In this document: in pieces, positions 33,684-41,948 of the stretch
How the letters are laid out: every line of letters starts with the position of its first letter
Numbering within the stretch: position 1 is the stretch's first letter
Source of the DNA: Martinezella miluonensis
Lineage (GTDB): Bacteria > Pseudomonadota > Alphaproteobacteria > Rhizobiales > Rhizobiaceae
Length of the DNA: 64,000 nt
NCBI RefSeq assembly: GCF_900094545.1
Contig: NZ_FMAH01000036.1
Coordinates: 1-64,000 of the forward strand
Direction of reading: 5' to 3'
Notes under the pieces: generated by a model
What the model was told of the DNA's origin: nothing
Seen by the model: only the letters and a program-made list of their open reading frames with translations
Database searches by the model: none
Translations under genes and position numbers: made by a program

Positions 33684-34958
33684 GTGACGACTTCATCCCA
33701 GGCTCTGTCCCATGGGCAATTGCCCATGGGCAAGCGCGAGTTTATCGCACTCGCGGCCTTCCTGATGGCGACCAATTCGCTTGCAATCGACATCATGCTC
33801 CCTGCATTGCAGCAGATCGGTTCCAGTCTTGGCGTTCTAAACGAGAATCACCGCCAATACGTGGTGACGGCCTATCTGATCGGCTTCGGTGCAGCGCAAC
33901 TCGTCTACGGTCCCGTGTCGGACCGCTTCGGCCGCCGTATGCCGCTGTTGATCGGCCTTACGATCTACGTCGTCTCGGCTTTCGGCATCGCAATGATACC
34001 GTCCTTTGCCGGTCTGCTCGCTCTGCGCTTCATCCAGGGTCTGGGCTCGGCGGCAACGCGCGTCATCACCATTTCCATCGTCCGCGACGTCTTCGGCGGC
34101 CGCCTGATGGCCGAGGTGATGTCGTTGATCATGATGGTGTTCATGATCGTCCCGGTCATCGCGCCGGGGAGCGGCCAGATCATCATGCTGGTCAGCACCT
34201 GGCATATGATCTTCGTCTTCATCGGCGTCATGGCGATGCTCGTGGGAGCATGGATGTATTTCCGGCTTCCCGAGACGCTGAAGCCGGAAAATGTGCGCCC
34301 GCTCACCGTCAAATCCGTCGTATCCGGCTTCAAGATGGTTCTGACGAACCGTGTCGCGCTCTGTTACACCATTGCCAGCACGTTCCTGTTCGGCGCGCTG
34401 TTCGGCTTCATCAATTCCGCTCAGCAGATCTATAACAATATCTACGGCCTCGGCGTCTACACGCCGCTGGCGTTCGGCGGCGTGGCGCTGTTCATGGCCC
34501 TGTCGTCCTTCGTCAACTCGCAGTTCGTCGGCCGGTTCGGCATGCGCCGGCTGTCGCACACGGCCCTGCTCGGCTTTGTCGCCATCACCTTCTGTTGGCT
34601 GCTGGTGCAGCTTTATGGACCGTCGCCGATGCCCTTCCCGCTGTTCATGGTATTTTTCGCATTGGCCATGTTCCAGTTCGGCTGGATCGGTTCCAATTTC
34701 AACTCTCTCGCGATGGAGCCTCTCGGCCACGTTGCCGGCACGGCTTCTTCCGTGCTCGGCTTCATGAGCACGGTCGGCGGCGCATCGATCGGCGCTTGCA
34801 TCGGTCAGTTCTACGACGGCACGGCAACGCCGATGGTCATCGGCTACTTCACCGTTTCCCTCATCGGCGTCTTCTTCGTGCTGATCGCCGAAAAGGGCAA
34901 GCTGTTCCGTCAGCACAATGCGCCGCCGCCGGCCGATCAATCCCTCGCTTTACATTGA
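33684..34958 (+). CDS. Bcr/CflA-family MFS drug-efflux transporter, copy 1
   Basis: A 424-residue major-facilitator protein with about 12 membrane segments. The early motif LAIDIMLPALQQIGSSLGV and the loop GPVSDRFGRRMPLLIG (motif A) identify the Bcr/CflA drug:proton antiporter subfamily. Substrate unknown. The GTG at 33684 has GGGAA upstream; an ATG at 33726 is in frame but lacks a ribosome-binding site. A perfect 22-bp palindrome (33709-33730) lies between these starts. A paralogue follows 13 bases downstream. Confidence 0.92.
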   Translation: MTTSSQALSHGQLPMGKREFIALAAFLMATNSLAIDIMLPALQQIGSSLGVLNENHRQYVVTAYLIGFGAAQLVYGPVSDRFGRRMPLLIGLTIYVVSAFGIAMIPSFAGLLALRFIQGLGSAATRVITISIVRDVFGGRLMAEVMSLIMMVFMIVPVIAPGSGQIIMLVSTWHMIFVFIGVMAMLVGAWMYFRLPETLKPENVRPLTVKSVVSGFKMVLTNRVALCYTIASTFLFGALFGFINSAQQIYNNIYGLGVYTPLAFGGVALFMALSSFVNSQFVGRFGMRRLSHTALLGFVAITFCWLLVQLYGPSPMPFPLFMVFFALAMFQFGWIGSNFNSLAMEPLGHVAGTASSVLGFMSTVGGASIGACIGQFYDGTATPMVIGYFTVSLIGVFFVLIAEKGKLFRQHNAPPPADQSLALH

Positions 34959-34971
34959 CAGGCAAACTCAT

Positions 34972-36252
34972 ATGACCCCGCCTCAAGACCATATGCCGGC
35001 GAAATCCGGCTCCAGCCGCATCGGCCTCGGCATCGTCGAGTTCATCATCATGATCGCACTGATGACGGCGAGCATCTCACTGGGCATCGACAGCATGCTG
35101 CCGGCGCTCCCGAACATCGGCCAGTCCCTACAAGTCGCCAACCCCAATGACACGCAGCTGGTCATCGGCGTCTACTTCCTCGGCTTCGGTATCTGCCAAC
35201 TCTTCTTCGGCAGCCTGTCGGACACCTATGGCCGCCGCCGCATTCTGCTCGGTGGCCTTGCCTTCTATACAGTAACGCTGTTTGCGGCGGCCTGGAGCGG
35301 CAGTCTCTTTGCCTTGCTCACCTTGCGTTTCGCGCAGGGCGTTGGCGCCGCAGCCGTGCGCATCACCACCCTTGCCATCGTCCGCGATTGCTTCGGCGGC
35401 CGCGAAATGGCGCGCGTTATGTCCTATGTCATGATCGTCTTCATGATCATGCCGATGGTCGCGCCTTTCCTCGGTCAGGTGATCGTCGCCTATTCCAACT
35501 GGCAGTGGATCTTCATCCTTCTCGGAATCATCTGTGCCGGCCTGTTCTTCGTCGCCGTCTTCCGCATGAAGGAAACGCTTCCGGTCGAAGAGCGCTTGCC
35601 GCTTTCGGTCGCTTCCGTCCTCTCCGGCTTCAAGACGGTCCTGACGAACCGCATCACCTGCGGCTACATGATCGGCCTGACGCTCTATACCGGCGTCATT
35701 TGTGCCTACATCGTCTCCGTGCAGCAGGTTTTCGGCGAGGTCTACGGCCTGGGCGACTGGTTCCCGATCGCTTTCGCGGCGACGGCAGCCGGGACGGCGG
35801 TGGCACAGTTCGCCAACGGCTATTTCGTCCGCAGCTTCGGCATGCGGCGCATCTCCCACGCCGCCATGATCCTCTTCACCCTTCTGGGCGTTCTCGGTTA
35901 CGTTGTCGGCGTGTTCGGCCAGCCGAGCTTCGCATTCATCTATGTGTTGATCTCGATCATGCTGATGATGTTTGCTGTCATTACCACCAACTGCATGGCG
36001 ATCAGCCTGGAGCCGATGGGACACCTCGCAGGCACGGCAGCCGCCATCACCAGCTCAATCTCAACCACCGGCGGCGTCGTTCTCGGCGGCATTGTCGGTC
36101 AGATGTTCGATGGCACTGCCCAGCCGATGATCGCCGGCTTCACCATATTCGGCATACTGTCGATCCTGGCGACACTATGGGCCGAGCGCGGCAAGCTCTT
36201 CACCCATCCCGGCGATACGCCGGCGCTGGAACCCGGCATGGGTCACGTCTGA
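34972..36252 (+). CDS. Bcr/CflA-family MFS drug-efflux transporter, copy 2
   Basis: A 426-residue paralogue of the preceding gene with the same Bcr/CflA features: LGIDSMLPALPNIGQSLQV, then FGSLSDTYGRRRILLGG. Conserved blocks (SVLSGFKTVLTNRITCGYMIG, EPMGHLAGTAAAITSSIS) align closely with copy 1, so the two arose by tandem duplication, but divergence is high enough that substrates may differ. Start ATG 34972 is 13 bases after copy 1, in a likely two-gene operon. The pair could also form a heteromer, which is speculation. Confidence 0.92.
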   Translation: MTPPQDHMPAKSGSSRIGLGIVEFIIMIALMTASISLGIDSMLPALPNIGQSLQVANPNDTQLVIGVYFLGFGICQLFFGSLSDTYGRRRILLGGLAFYTVTLFAAAWSGSLFALLTLRFAQGVGAAAVRITTLAIVRDCFGGREMARVMSYVMIVFMIMPMVAPFLGQVIVAYSNWQWIFILLGIICAGLFFVAVFRMKETLPVEERLPLSVASVLSGFKTVLTNRITCGYMIGLTLYTGVICAYIVSVQQVFGEVYGLGDWFPIAFAATAAGTAVAQFANGYFVRSFGMRRISHAAMILFTLLGVLGYVVGVFGQPSFAFIYVLISIMLMMFAVITTNCMAISLEPMGHLAGTAAAITSSISTTGGVVLGGIVGQMFDGTAQPMIAGFTIFGILSILATLWAERGKLFTHPGDTPALEPGMGHV

Positions 36253-36270
36253 ACGGCGTGACTCCCCGGA

Positions 36271-37194
36271 TTACACGCGTCTGCGTGGGCGGCTGACCCA
36301 ACGCACCGCAGCCGCGATGGCGAGCACGAACAAGGGCCAGATCGCCCATGGCGTTCCATGCCAGGTGAAAAGATTGATCATGACGAAGCCAACGCCGGTA
36401 ATGGCAAGACCGGCAATGGCCATATCGATCTGCTTGTTGCTTCGCACGAAGCGAAGCGCAGCCACCCAGACAAGCGCGAGTATCGGCCACTTGGCCCAGA
36501 ACTCTCCATGCCAGTTCAGCCCATTGAATGCCGCAAGGCCGATGGCAACGACAAATGGCACGCCGTAGCTGCGCCGCCAGTCTTGCAGCGCAGGTTCGCT
36601 GGCGGCAACATCAGGTGCCCGGACGGGTTCAGGCGCCGGCCGATAGTCCGCAGCGGTATCGGCGACCTGCACACCACCGACTCGAACCGCATAGCTCGGC
36701 ACGCCGCCCTCGATATTCTTGACATCCAACTGACCGAGAAAATCGAAACCGACTGCGACCTTGTTGCGGACCTGATCGTAAACCGTGTTGGAAATGACGA
36801 TGCCGCCGGCAGCCGCGCGCGATTGCAGACGGGCGGCAATATTGACGCCGTCGCCATAGAGATCATTGCCATCGGCGATGACATCGCCGAGGTTAAGACC
36901 GATGCGGAAGAGCATCTGCTTTTCGGGATCCATGGCTGCGTTGTATCCAGCCAATTCATTCTGAACGTCGATTGCCGCCCGCACCGCTTCGACAACGCTC
37001 GGAAACTCGGCAAAGACGCCGTCGCCCCAGGTGTTGATCACCCGGCCGCCATGCGCCTCTATCAGCCGCTTCATCGCATCGCGGTAACGCCGGAGGGTTT
37101 CGAGCGTGCCCTCCTCATCCTTCCCCATGAGACGAGTGTAATCCTGCACATCGGCGCAGAAAATGGTAGTCAGCTTGCGGCTTGTTTCGGACAT
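36271..37194 (-). CDS. Class III adenylate/guanylate cyclase with C-terminal membrane domain
   Basis: About 307 residues. The cyclase catalytic domain comes first: LTTIFCADVQDYTRLM (first metal Asp), INTWGDGVFAEFPS (second metal Asp) and DLYGDGVNIAARLQS (transition-state Asn and Arg), all intact. A short linker leads to about four hydrophobic segments resembling a 2TM-type module in tandem (VPFVVAIGLAAFNGLNW to WAIWPLFVLAIAAAVRW). The usual order is membrane first, so this is a membrane-tailed enzyme. The start may be 37194 or 37203. Confidence 0.85.
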   Translation of the reverse strand: MSETSRKLTTIFCADVQDYTRLMGKDEEGTLETLRRYRDAMKRLIEAHGGRVINTWGDGVFAEFPSVVEAVRAAIDVQNELAGYNAAMDPEKQMLFRIGLNLGDVIADGNDLYGDGVNIAARLQSRAAAGGIVISNTVYDQVRNKVAVGFDFLGQLDVKNIEGGVPSYAVRVGGVQVADTAADYRPAPEPVRAPDVAASEPALQDWRRSYGVPFVVAIGLAAFNGLNWHGEFWAKWPILALVWVAALRFVRSNKQIDMAIAGLAITGVGFVMINLFTWHGTPWAIWPLFVLAIAAAVRWVSRPRRRV

Positions 37195-37309
37195 CGACCT
37201 CATCCCCGCAGCAGGCGCCCACCAAGGCTCCCGCCTGTTGCCAAAAAGATAGCTTTCCAGATACCACTTTCCAAGTAGCAGCGGCGATTATCAGGTCGAT
37301 CCGCTCACC

Positions 37310-38134
37310 TTAAATGGTGAAGACCTCACGCCGCAGCAACTCCCAGGTATCCTTGTCCACGGCAACCAGCAGCCCGCCATCGAGATGACGCGGCAGATAG
37401 GGCGACCCGTCGAAACGGCGCACATAGGCACCCGCTTCCTGCGAAATCAGCGATCCTGCCAGATGGTCCCAGGGCATCAGCTTGTTGTACATCAGGTAAT
37501 GCACATGACCGCCGGCAAGCGTGCGATATTCATGTGCCGCGCATCGATAGCTGGTCGCGTAGCGTACCTTGGCGAGATTGCCCATGATCTCGGCACGCTT
37601 CTCCTTGGGCAGATAGCCGGTGGCTGCCATGCCGACCAACTCTTCCAGTACGACCGGCTGAGTCACGTTGAGACGCAGCATCTCGCCATCAGGCCGGCGC
37701 AGCCAGGCGCCGCTGCCGCGTTCCGCCAGCACCCAGTCGTCGCCCATCGGATCGAAGATGATGCCGGCGACGGTCTCACCCTTCGAGACGACGGAAGCCA
37801 TGACGCCGAAGGCCGGGATGCCAGCCGCAAAATTGAAGGTACCGTCCACCGGGTCGACGATGATGGCGAGATCCGCATCCTGCAATTTGTTGAGGAGTGC
37901 GGGATCGGCAGCGACGGATTCCTCGCCGATAAACAGAGCTTCCGGCCAAAGCCGCGACACCTCCGCCTTCACCATGCGTTCGGCGCGCTCGTCAGCTTCG
38001 GTCACCAGATCGGTGGCTTCGCTCTTGGCGCGGACGTCATCACTGCCAAGCCTGCGGAAACGCGGCAGGATCTCCGTCTGAGCCGCACGGCGCAACACAT
38101 GGGCAAGTGTAGTAACGTCAACGAGCGAAGTCAT
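37310..38134 (-). CDS. Inositol monophosphatase-family protein, copy 1
   Basis: A 274-residue Mg-dependent phosphatase. Motifs are FIGEESVA (metal Glu), IVDPVDGTFNFAAG (metal Asp pair) and MPWDHLAGSLISQEAGAY (metal Asp). These fit the IMPase/SuhB/HisN/CysQ superfamily; which phosphate ester is used is not decided by sequence. It begins 17 bases after its paralogue ends on the same strand, forming a tandem pair. Confidence 0.92.
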   Translation of the reverse strand: MTSLVDVTTLAHVLRRAAQTEILPRFRRLGSDDVRAKSEATDLVTEADERAERMVKAEVSRLWPEALFIGEESVAADPALLNKLQDADLAIIVDPVDGTFNFAAGIPAFGVMASVVSKGETVAGIIFDPMGDDWVLAERGSGAWLRRPDGEMLRLNVTQPVVLEELVGMAATGYLPKEKRAEIMGNLAKVRYATSYRCAAHEYRTLAGGHVHYLMYNKLMPWDHLAGSLISQEAGAYVRRFDGSPYLPRHLDGGLLVAVDKDTWELLRREVFTI

Positions 38135-38151
38135 GATTTGGTCCTTTCCTG

Positions 38152-38979
38152 TCAGGCGCCGATGATTTCCCGGCGAATTATGTGCCAGCTATCCTCGTCC
38201 GGCGCGGAAATGATGCCGCCGGTGGTCTCACCGGGCCGGTAAGGCGTGCCGTCGAATTTCGCCGTATAACCCCCAGCCTCCTGATGTACCAGTACCCCGG
38301 CAAGATGATCCCAGGGCATCAGCTTGGAATGGCTGATAAAATGCCATTTGCCGGATGCCACCATCCAATATTCGTAGGCGGAGCAATTCAATGCGAAAGC
38401 TATGCGCGTCTTGGCGAGATTCGTCGTGATTCGGGTTCGGTCCGGCTCGTCCATGTACCCCCAGGATATCGCCCCCGTCATGGCACTCAAAGGGGCGGCG
38501 GGAGCAACTGAAAGTCGCCTCGCCTGCCCTGTTGGCCGGCGGAGAAAGGCACCAGCGCCACGCGCCGCGGTAATCGTATCCCCGAGTACGGGATCGTGGA
38601 TGACACTGGCAATCGTCTGACCATTCGCAACAACGGCGACGATCGTGCCGAACACCGGGAGCCCTGCCGCGAAATTGAATGTGCCGTCCACTGGATCGAT
38701 GGTAAAGGCGAGCTCTGCGTCTGCCAATGCCGGCACGACGGACTTATCGGCCTCATAGGCCTCTTCTCCGACGATCAGCGCTGTCGGAAAGCGCGCTTTT
38801 AATGCCGCGGTAATATGTTTCTCGGCAAGCAGATCGGCCTCCGTCACCAGATCGATGGCCGAGGTTTTTTCCGATATGTCGTCGGTGCTCAAATTGCGGA
38901 AACGCGGCAGGATTTCCTTAGCCGCTGCTTCGGCAACGATCGTCGTCAGGTAGTCGAAATCTGTATCGGAGAAAGTCAT
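38152..38979 (-). CDS. Inositol monophosphatase-family protein, copy 2
   Basis: A 275-residue paralogue of the following gene, with the same metal-site motifs: IVGEEAYE, TIDPVDGTFNFAAG and MPWDHLAGVLVHQEAGGY. It is upstream in transcription. The two proteins share length, spacing and the unusual TFNFAAG loop, so they arose by tandem duplication. Either may act as HisN-like histidinol-phosphate phosphatase, as several rhizobial IMPase-like proteins do, but this is inference. Confidence 0.92.
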   Translation of the reverse strand: MTFSDTDFDYLTTIVAEAAAKEILPRFRNLSTDDISEKTSAIDLVTEADLLAEKHITAALKARFPTALIVGEEAYEADKSVVPALADAELAFTIDPVDGTFNFAAGLPVFGTIVAVVANGQTIASVIHDPVLGDTITAARGAGAFLRRPTGQARRLSVAPAAPLSAMTGAISWGYMDEPDRTRITTNLAKTRIAFALNCSAYEYWMVASGKWHFISHSKLMPWDHLAGVLVHQEAGGYTAKFDGTPYRPGETTGGIISAPDEDSWHIIRREIIGA

Positions 38980-39046
38980 CGGAAGCCTTTGATTTGGAAG
39001 GGCCTCCTCTTATGCCCGATTCGATGACAGTGGTATGGCGAAATGC

Positions 39047-39937
39047 CTATTCGACGTCCGTTCTCCTGGCCGAAGATCCCTGAGTCATCAGGCCGGCGAA
39101 ATCGAAGAGCTTCGGGTCGAGCAGATGCGACGGGTTCACATGCGCCAGTGCACGCAGCATCGTGTCCTTGCGGCCCGGCATGCGCCGCTCGATATCGGCG
39201 AGCATGTCCTTCATGGCATTGCGCTGCAATCCGTCCTGTGAGCCGCAGAGATCGCAGGGAATGATCGGAAACTGCATGGCAGTAGCGAACTTGGCGAGAT
39301 CATCTTCCGCGGCATAGGCGAGCGGGCGCAGCAGCATCAGGTCGCCCTCGTCGTTCAGAAGCTTCGCCGGCATGGAGGCCAGCCGACCGCCATGGAAAAA
39401 GTTCATGAAGAAGGTTTCGAGAATATCCTCGCGATGATGGCCAAGCACCAGGGCGTCACAACCCTCTTCACGGGCGATGCGATAGAGATTGCCGCGACGC
39501 AGGCGCGAACAGAGCGAGCAGTAGGTGGCCCCCTCGGGCACCTTCTCCTTCACGATCGAGTATGTGTCGCGATATTCGATGCGATGTGCGACGCCGATCT
39601 TGGTGAGATATTCGGGCAGTATATGTTTCGGGAAATTCGGCTGACCTTGATCGAGATTGCAGGCGATCAACTCCACCGGCAGCAGGCCCCGCCATTTCAG
39701 ATCGAGCAGGAGCGAGAGCAGCCCATAGGAATCCTTGCCACCGGACAGGCCGACCAACCAGCGCTTCTGCCCCTTCAGCATCTGGAAATCCTCCAGAGCC
39801 TGACGCACCTGCCGCAACAGGCGCTTGCGAAGCTTGTTGAAGGAGACGGAGCGCGGCGCATCGGAAAACATCGGATGGACGGCAGAGCCGCCTTCCTCAA
39901 CATCGATCTCGTCCGCGACAGTCGTTGCGATATTCAT
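39047..39937 (-). CDS. ttcA: tRNA 2-thiocytidine(32) synthetase
   Basis: Adds sulfur to cytidine 32 of some tRNAs using ATP and an iron-sulfur cluster. The PP-loop is SGGKDS (residues 65-70). The cluster ligands are expected from C140 and C143 (YCSLCSRLRRG) and C228/C231 (IPCDLCGSQ). GHHREDILET is also characteristic. ATG 39937 gives 296 residues; a longer frame would read through a strong 15-bp hairpin just upstream (39955-39990). Confidence 0.94.
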   Translation of the reverse strand: MNIATTVADEIDVEEGGSAVHPMFSDAPRSVSFNKLRKRLLRQVRQALEDFQMLKGQKRWLVGLSGGKDSYGLLSLLLDLKWRGLLPVELIACNLDQGQPNFPKHILPEYLTKIGVAHRIEYRDTYSIVKEKVPEGATYCSLCSRLRRGNLYRIAREEGCDALVLGHHREDILETFFMNFFHGGRLASMPAKLLNDEGDLMLLRPLAYAAEDDLAKFATAMQFPIIPCDLCGSQDGLQRNAMKDMLADIERRMPGRKDTMLRALAHVNPSHLLDPKLFDFAGLMTQGSSARRTDVE

Positions 39938-39954
39938 CTCGTAATCCCCGGCAC

Positions 39955-39990
39955 ATAACCCCTTCAATCCCACTCGATTGAAGGGGTTAT
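39955..39990 (-). repeat. Perfect 15-bp inverted repeat before ttcA
   Basis: Bases 39955-39969 pair perfectly with 39976-39990 around CCACTC. It lies 18 bases before the ttcA start and about 107 bases after the glsA stop on the same strand. It could terminate glsA, act as an operator, or attenuate ttcA. Its arms contain ATAACCCCTTCA, a word also found at 14177-14188 before the MoxR gene. Confidence 0.5.
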
Positions 39991-40000
39991 GCGCAGATTA

Positions 40001-40050
40001 AAAGTGCTACCGCGTCCCTTGCACATCCCATAGGACGCGCGGCGCGGTAG
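40001..40050. repeat. Rhizobial-type intergenic palindromic element
   Basis: CTACCGCG (40007-40014) pairs with CGCGGTAG (40043-40050), and GCGTCC with GGACGC inside. The layout, including GTGCTAC at the left and a short A/T-containing centre, is like a dispersed palindrome I associate with Rhizobium intergenic spaces. It lies 47 bases after the glsA stop, next to the separate 39955-39990 hairpin. Confidence 0.5.
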
Positions 40051-40096
40051 GATCTCGCCACGCTGATAGCAGAATGCGTGGCAAGAAAACACCGTA

Positions 40097-41026
40097 TCAA
40101 TCACCAAACACCGACCAGCCGGTGCGCGCCGCCAGCATCTCCAGCGCGACCGCGCCGAGCTGCGAATTACCGACCTTGTTCAAGCCCGGCGACCAGGCGG
40201 CAATCGAGCCGATGCCCGGCGCCACGGCCAGAATGCCGCCGCCAACACCGCTCTTGCCCGGCAGGCCGACATGATAGGCGAAGTCGCCCGAGCCGTCATA
40301 GTGGCCGCATGTCAGCATCAGCGCATTGATGCGCCGCGCCCGCTTCGGCGAGACGACGGAATGCCCGGTGATCGGGTTGCTGCCGCGCGCGGCGAGATAG
40401 AGCCCAGCCTTGGCAAGCTGCTGGCAGCTCATCGCAAGCGCGCATTGATGGAAATAGACGCCGAGCACGTGCTCCACCGGATGATGGATATTGCCATAGG
40501 CACGCATGAAATTCGCCAGAGCGAAATTGCGATAACCCGTCTGCGTCTCCGAACGCGCAATCCTATCGTCGATACTGATCGTCTCGTCGTCGGCCACATA
40601 GCGTACGAAGCGCAGCAGCTCGCCAATTGCCTCCCGTGGCTCGTGCCCCGCCAATACGATATCGCTGATGGCGATCGCACCCGCATTGATGAAGGGATTG
40701 CGCGGTATGCCCTCCTCCCGCTCCAACTGAACGATGGAGTTGAACGCCGTGCCCGAAGGTTCGCGCCCCACACGCTTCCAGAGGCTTTCCCCGACCTTTC
40801 CGAGCGCCAGCGTCAGCATGAAGACCTTCGAGATACTCTGGATGGAAAAAGGAATTGCGGCATCGCCGATGCTATAGACATCGCCGTTGACCGTGGCGAT
40901 CGCCATGCCGAACTGCTTCGGATCGACCTTTGCCAGCTCCGGAATGTAGTCGGCGACCTTGCCCTCGCCGATGCGCGGCGAAAGCTCAGCATGAATGCCA
41001 TCGAGAATTGCCTGCAAATCCGTCAT
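40097..41026 (-). CDS. glsA: Glutaminase
   Basis: Hydrolyses glutamine to glutamate and ammonia; related to E. coli YbaS/YneH. A 309-residue beta-lactamase-like enzyme with the SxxK catalytic pair in PFSIQSISKVFML, plus NPFINAGAIAI and the late Ser/Lys-Gly loop GLPGKSGVGGGI. ATG 41026 is preferred: GGAG lies six bases upstream and the longer frame (41044) would run into the rpsD terminator. Acid-tolerance or nitrogen use are likely contexts. Confidence 0.95.
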   Translation of the reverse strand: MTDLQAILDGIHAELSPRIGEGKVADYIPELAKVDPKQFGMAIATVNGDVYSIGDAAIPFSIQSISKVFMLTLALGKVGESLWKRVGREPSGTAFNSIVQLEREEGIPRNPFINAGAIAISDIVLAGHEPREAIGELLRFVRYVADDETISIDDRIARSETQTGYRNFALANFMRAYGNIHHPVEHVLGVYFHQCALAMSCQQLAKAGLYLAARGSNPITGHSVVSPKRARRINALMLTCGHYDGSGDFAYHVGLPGKSGVGGGILAVAPGIGSIAAWSPGLNKVGNSQLGAVALEMLAARTGWSVFGD

Positions 41027-41042
41027 GCGGCGCTCCAAAGAC

Positions 41043-41072
41043 AAAAAAGCCGCTCGAAACGAGCGGCTTTTT
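41043..41072 (-). terminator. Rho-independent terminator of rpsD
   Basis: An 8-bp GC-rich stem (41049-41056 with 41060-41067) flanked by A and T runs on both sides. It lies 27 bases after the rpsD stop and ends 17 bases before the glsA start codon. It could function from either direction; here it is read from rpsD. Confidence 0.85.
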
Positions 41073-41098
41073 CATTCATCAAGAAAGTTATCCGCTTA

Positions 41099-41716
41099 TT
41101 AACGCGAATAGAATTCGACGACAAGATGCGGTTCCATGACAACGGCGTACGGTACGTCGCCGAGAGCCGGAACGCGAGCGAAGGTCGCAACCATCTTGTT
41201 GTGGTCGGCTTCGATGTAGTCCGGAACGTCACGCTCAGCGAGAGAAATCGATTCCAGAACGGTTACGAGCTGCTTGGACTTTTCGCGAACTTCGATAACG
41301 TCGCCAGCCTTGCAGCGGTACGAACCGATGTTGACGCGAACGCCGTTTACCGTGACGTGGCCATGGTTGACGAACTGACGAGCTGCGAAGACGGTCGGAA
41401 CGAACTTGGCGCGGTAGACGATCGCGTCGAGGCGCGATTCGAGCAGGCCGATCAGGTTTTCCGAGGTGTCGCCCTTGCGACGGTCAGCTTCAGCGAAGAT
41501 GGCGCGGAACTGCTTCTCGCGCAGGTCGCCGTAGTAGCCCTTCAGCTTCTGCTTGGCGCGCAGCTGCACACCGAAGTCCGAGAGCTTGCCCTTGCGGCGC
41601 TGGCCGTGCTGGCCCGGGCCGTATTCGCGACGGTTAACCGGGGACTTCGGACGGCCCCAGATGTTTTCGCCCATACGGCGGTCAATTTTATACTTGGACG
41701 ATTCGCGCTTGCTCAT
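41099..41716 (-). CDS. rpsD: 30S ribosomal protein S4
   Basis: A 205-residue primary 16S rRNA-binding protein of the 30S subunit. MSKRESSKYKIDRRMGENIWG and GYYGDLREKQFRAIFAEA are typical of alphaproteobacterial S4, followed by an S4 RNA-binding module (RLDAIVYRAKFVPTVFAARQFVNHGHVTVNG). ATG 41716 follows AAAGGAAA. It stands apart from the main ribosomal operons, as is usual in rhizobia. The roughly 230-base leader (41717-41948) contains small inverted repeats (for example 41784-41790 with 41822-41828) that could be an autoregulatory site. Confidence 0.97.
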   Translation of the reverse strand: MSKRESSKYKIDRRMGENIWGRPKSPVNRREYGPGQHGQRRKGKLSDFGVQLRAKQKLKGYYGDLREKQFRAIFAEADRRKGDTSENLIGLLESRLDAIVYRAKFVPTVFAARQFVNHGHVTVNGVRVNIGSYRCKAGDVIEVREKSKQLVTVLESISLAERDVPDYIEADHNKMVATFARVPALGDVPYAVVMEPHLVVEFYSR

Positions 41717-41948
41717 CGCATTTCCTTTCAAGTGTTATGGCGGCTCGTTGCCGAACCGCGAAGGAAACACGCCCTCCTCTGAACTCCGTTTTCGAGCTCT
41801 GACAGGCTTCTCACGTTAGCGAACGGAGAAAGCCACGGGACATGTCAAATGAAACACCGGACATTTCTGCCCGGCGTTGAGGCGGTCTCTAAGCGGTCGT
41901 CATGAAAATGTCAACAGCGCCAAGCGCTCTTCAACGAGAATAGGGCAG

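Noticed and set aside
38980..39046. suhB-type small RNA near the IMPase genes
   Set aside because: The spacer is too short and shows no matching hairpins.
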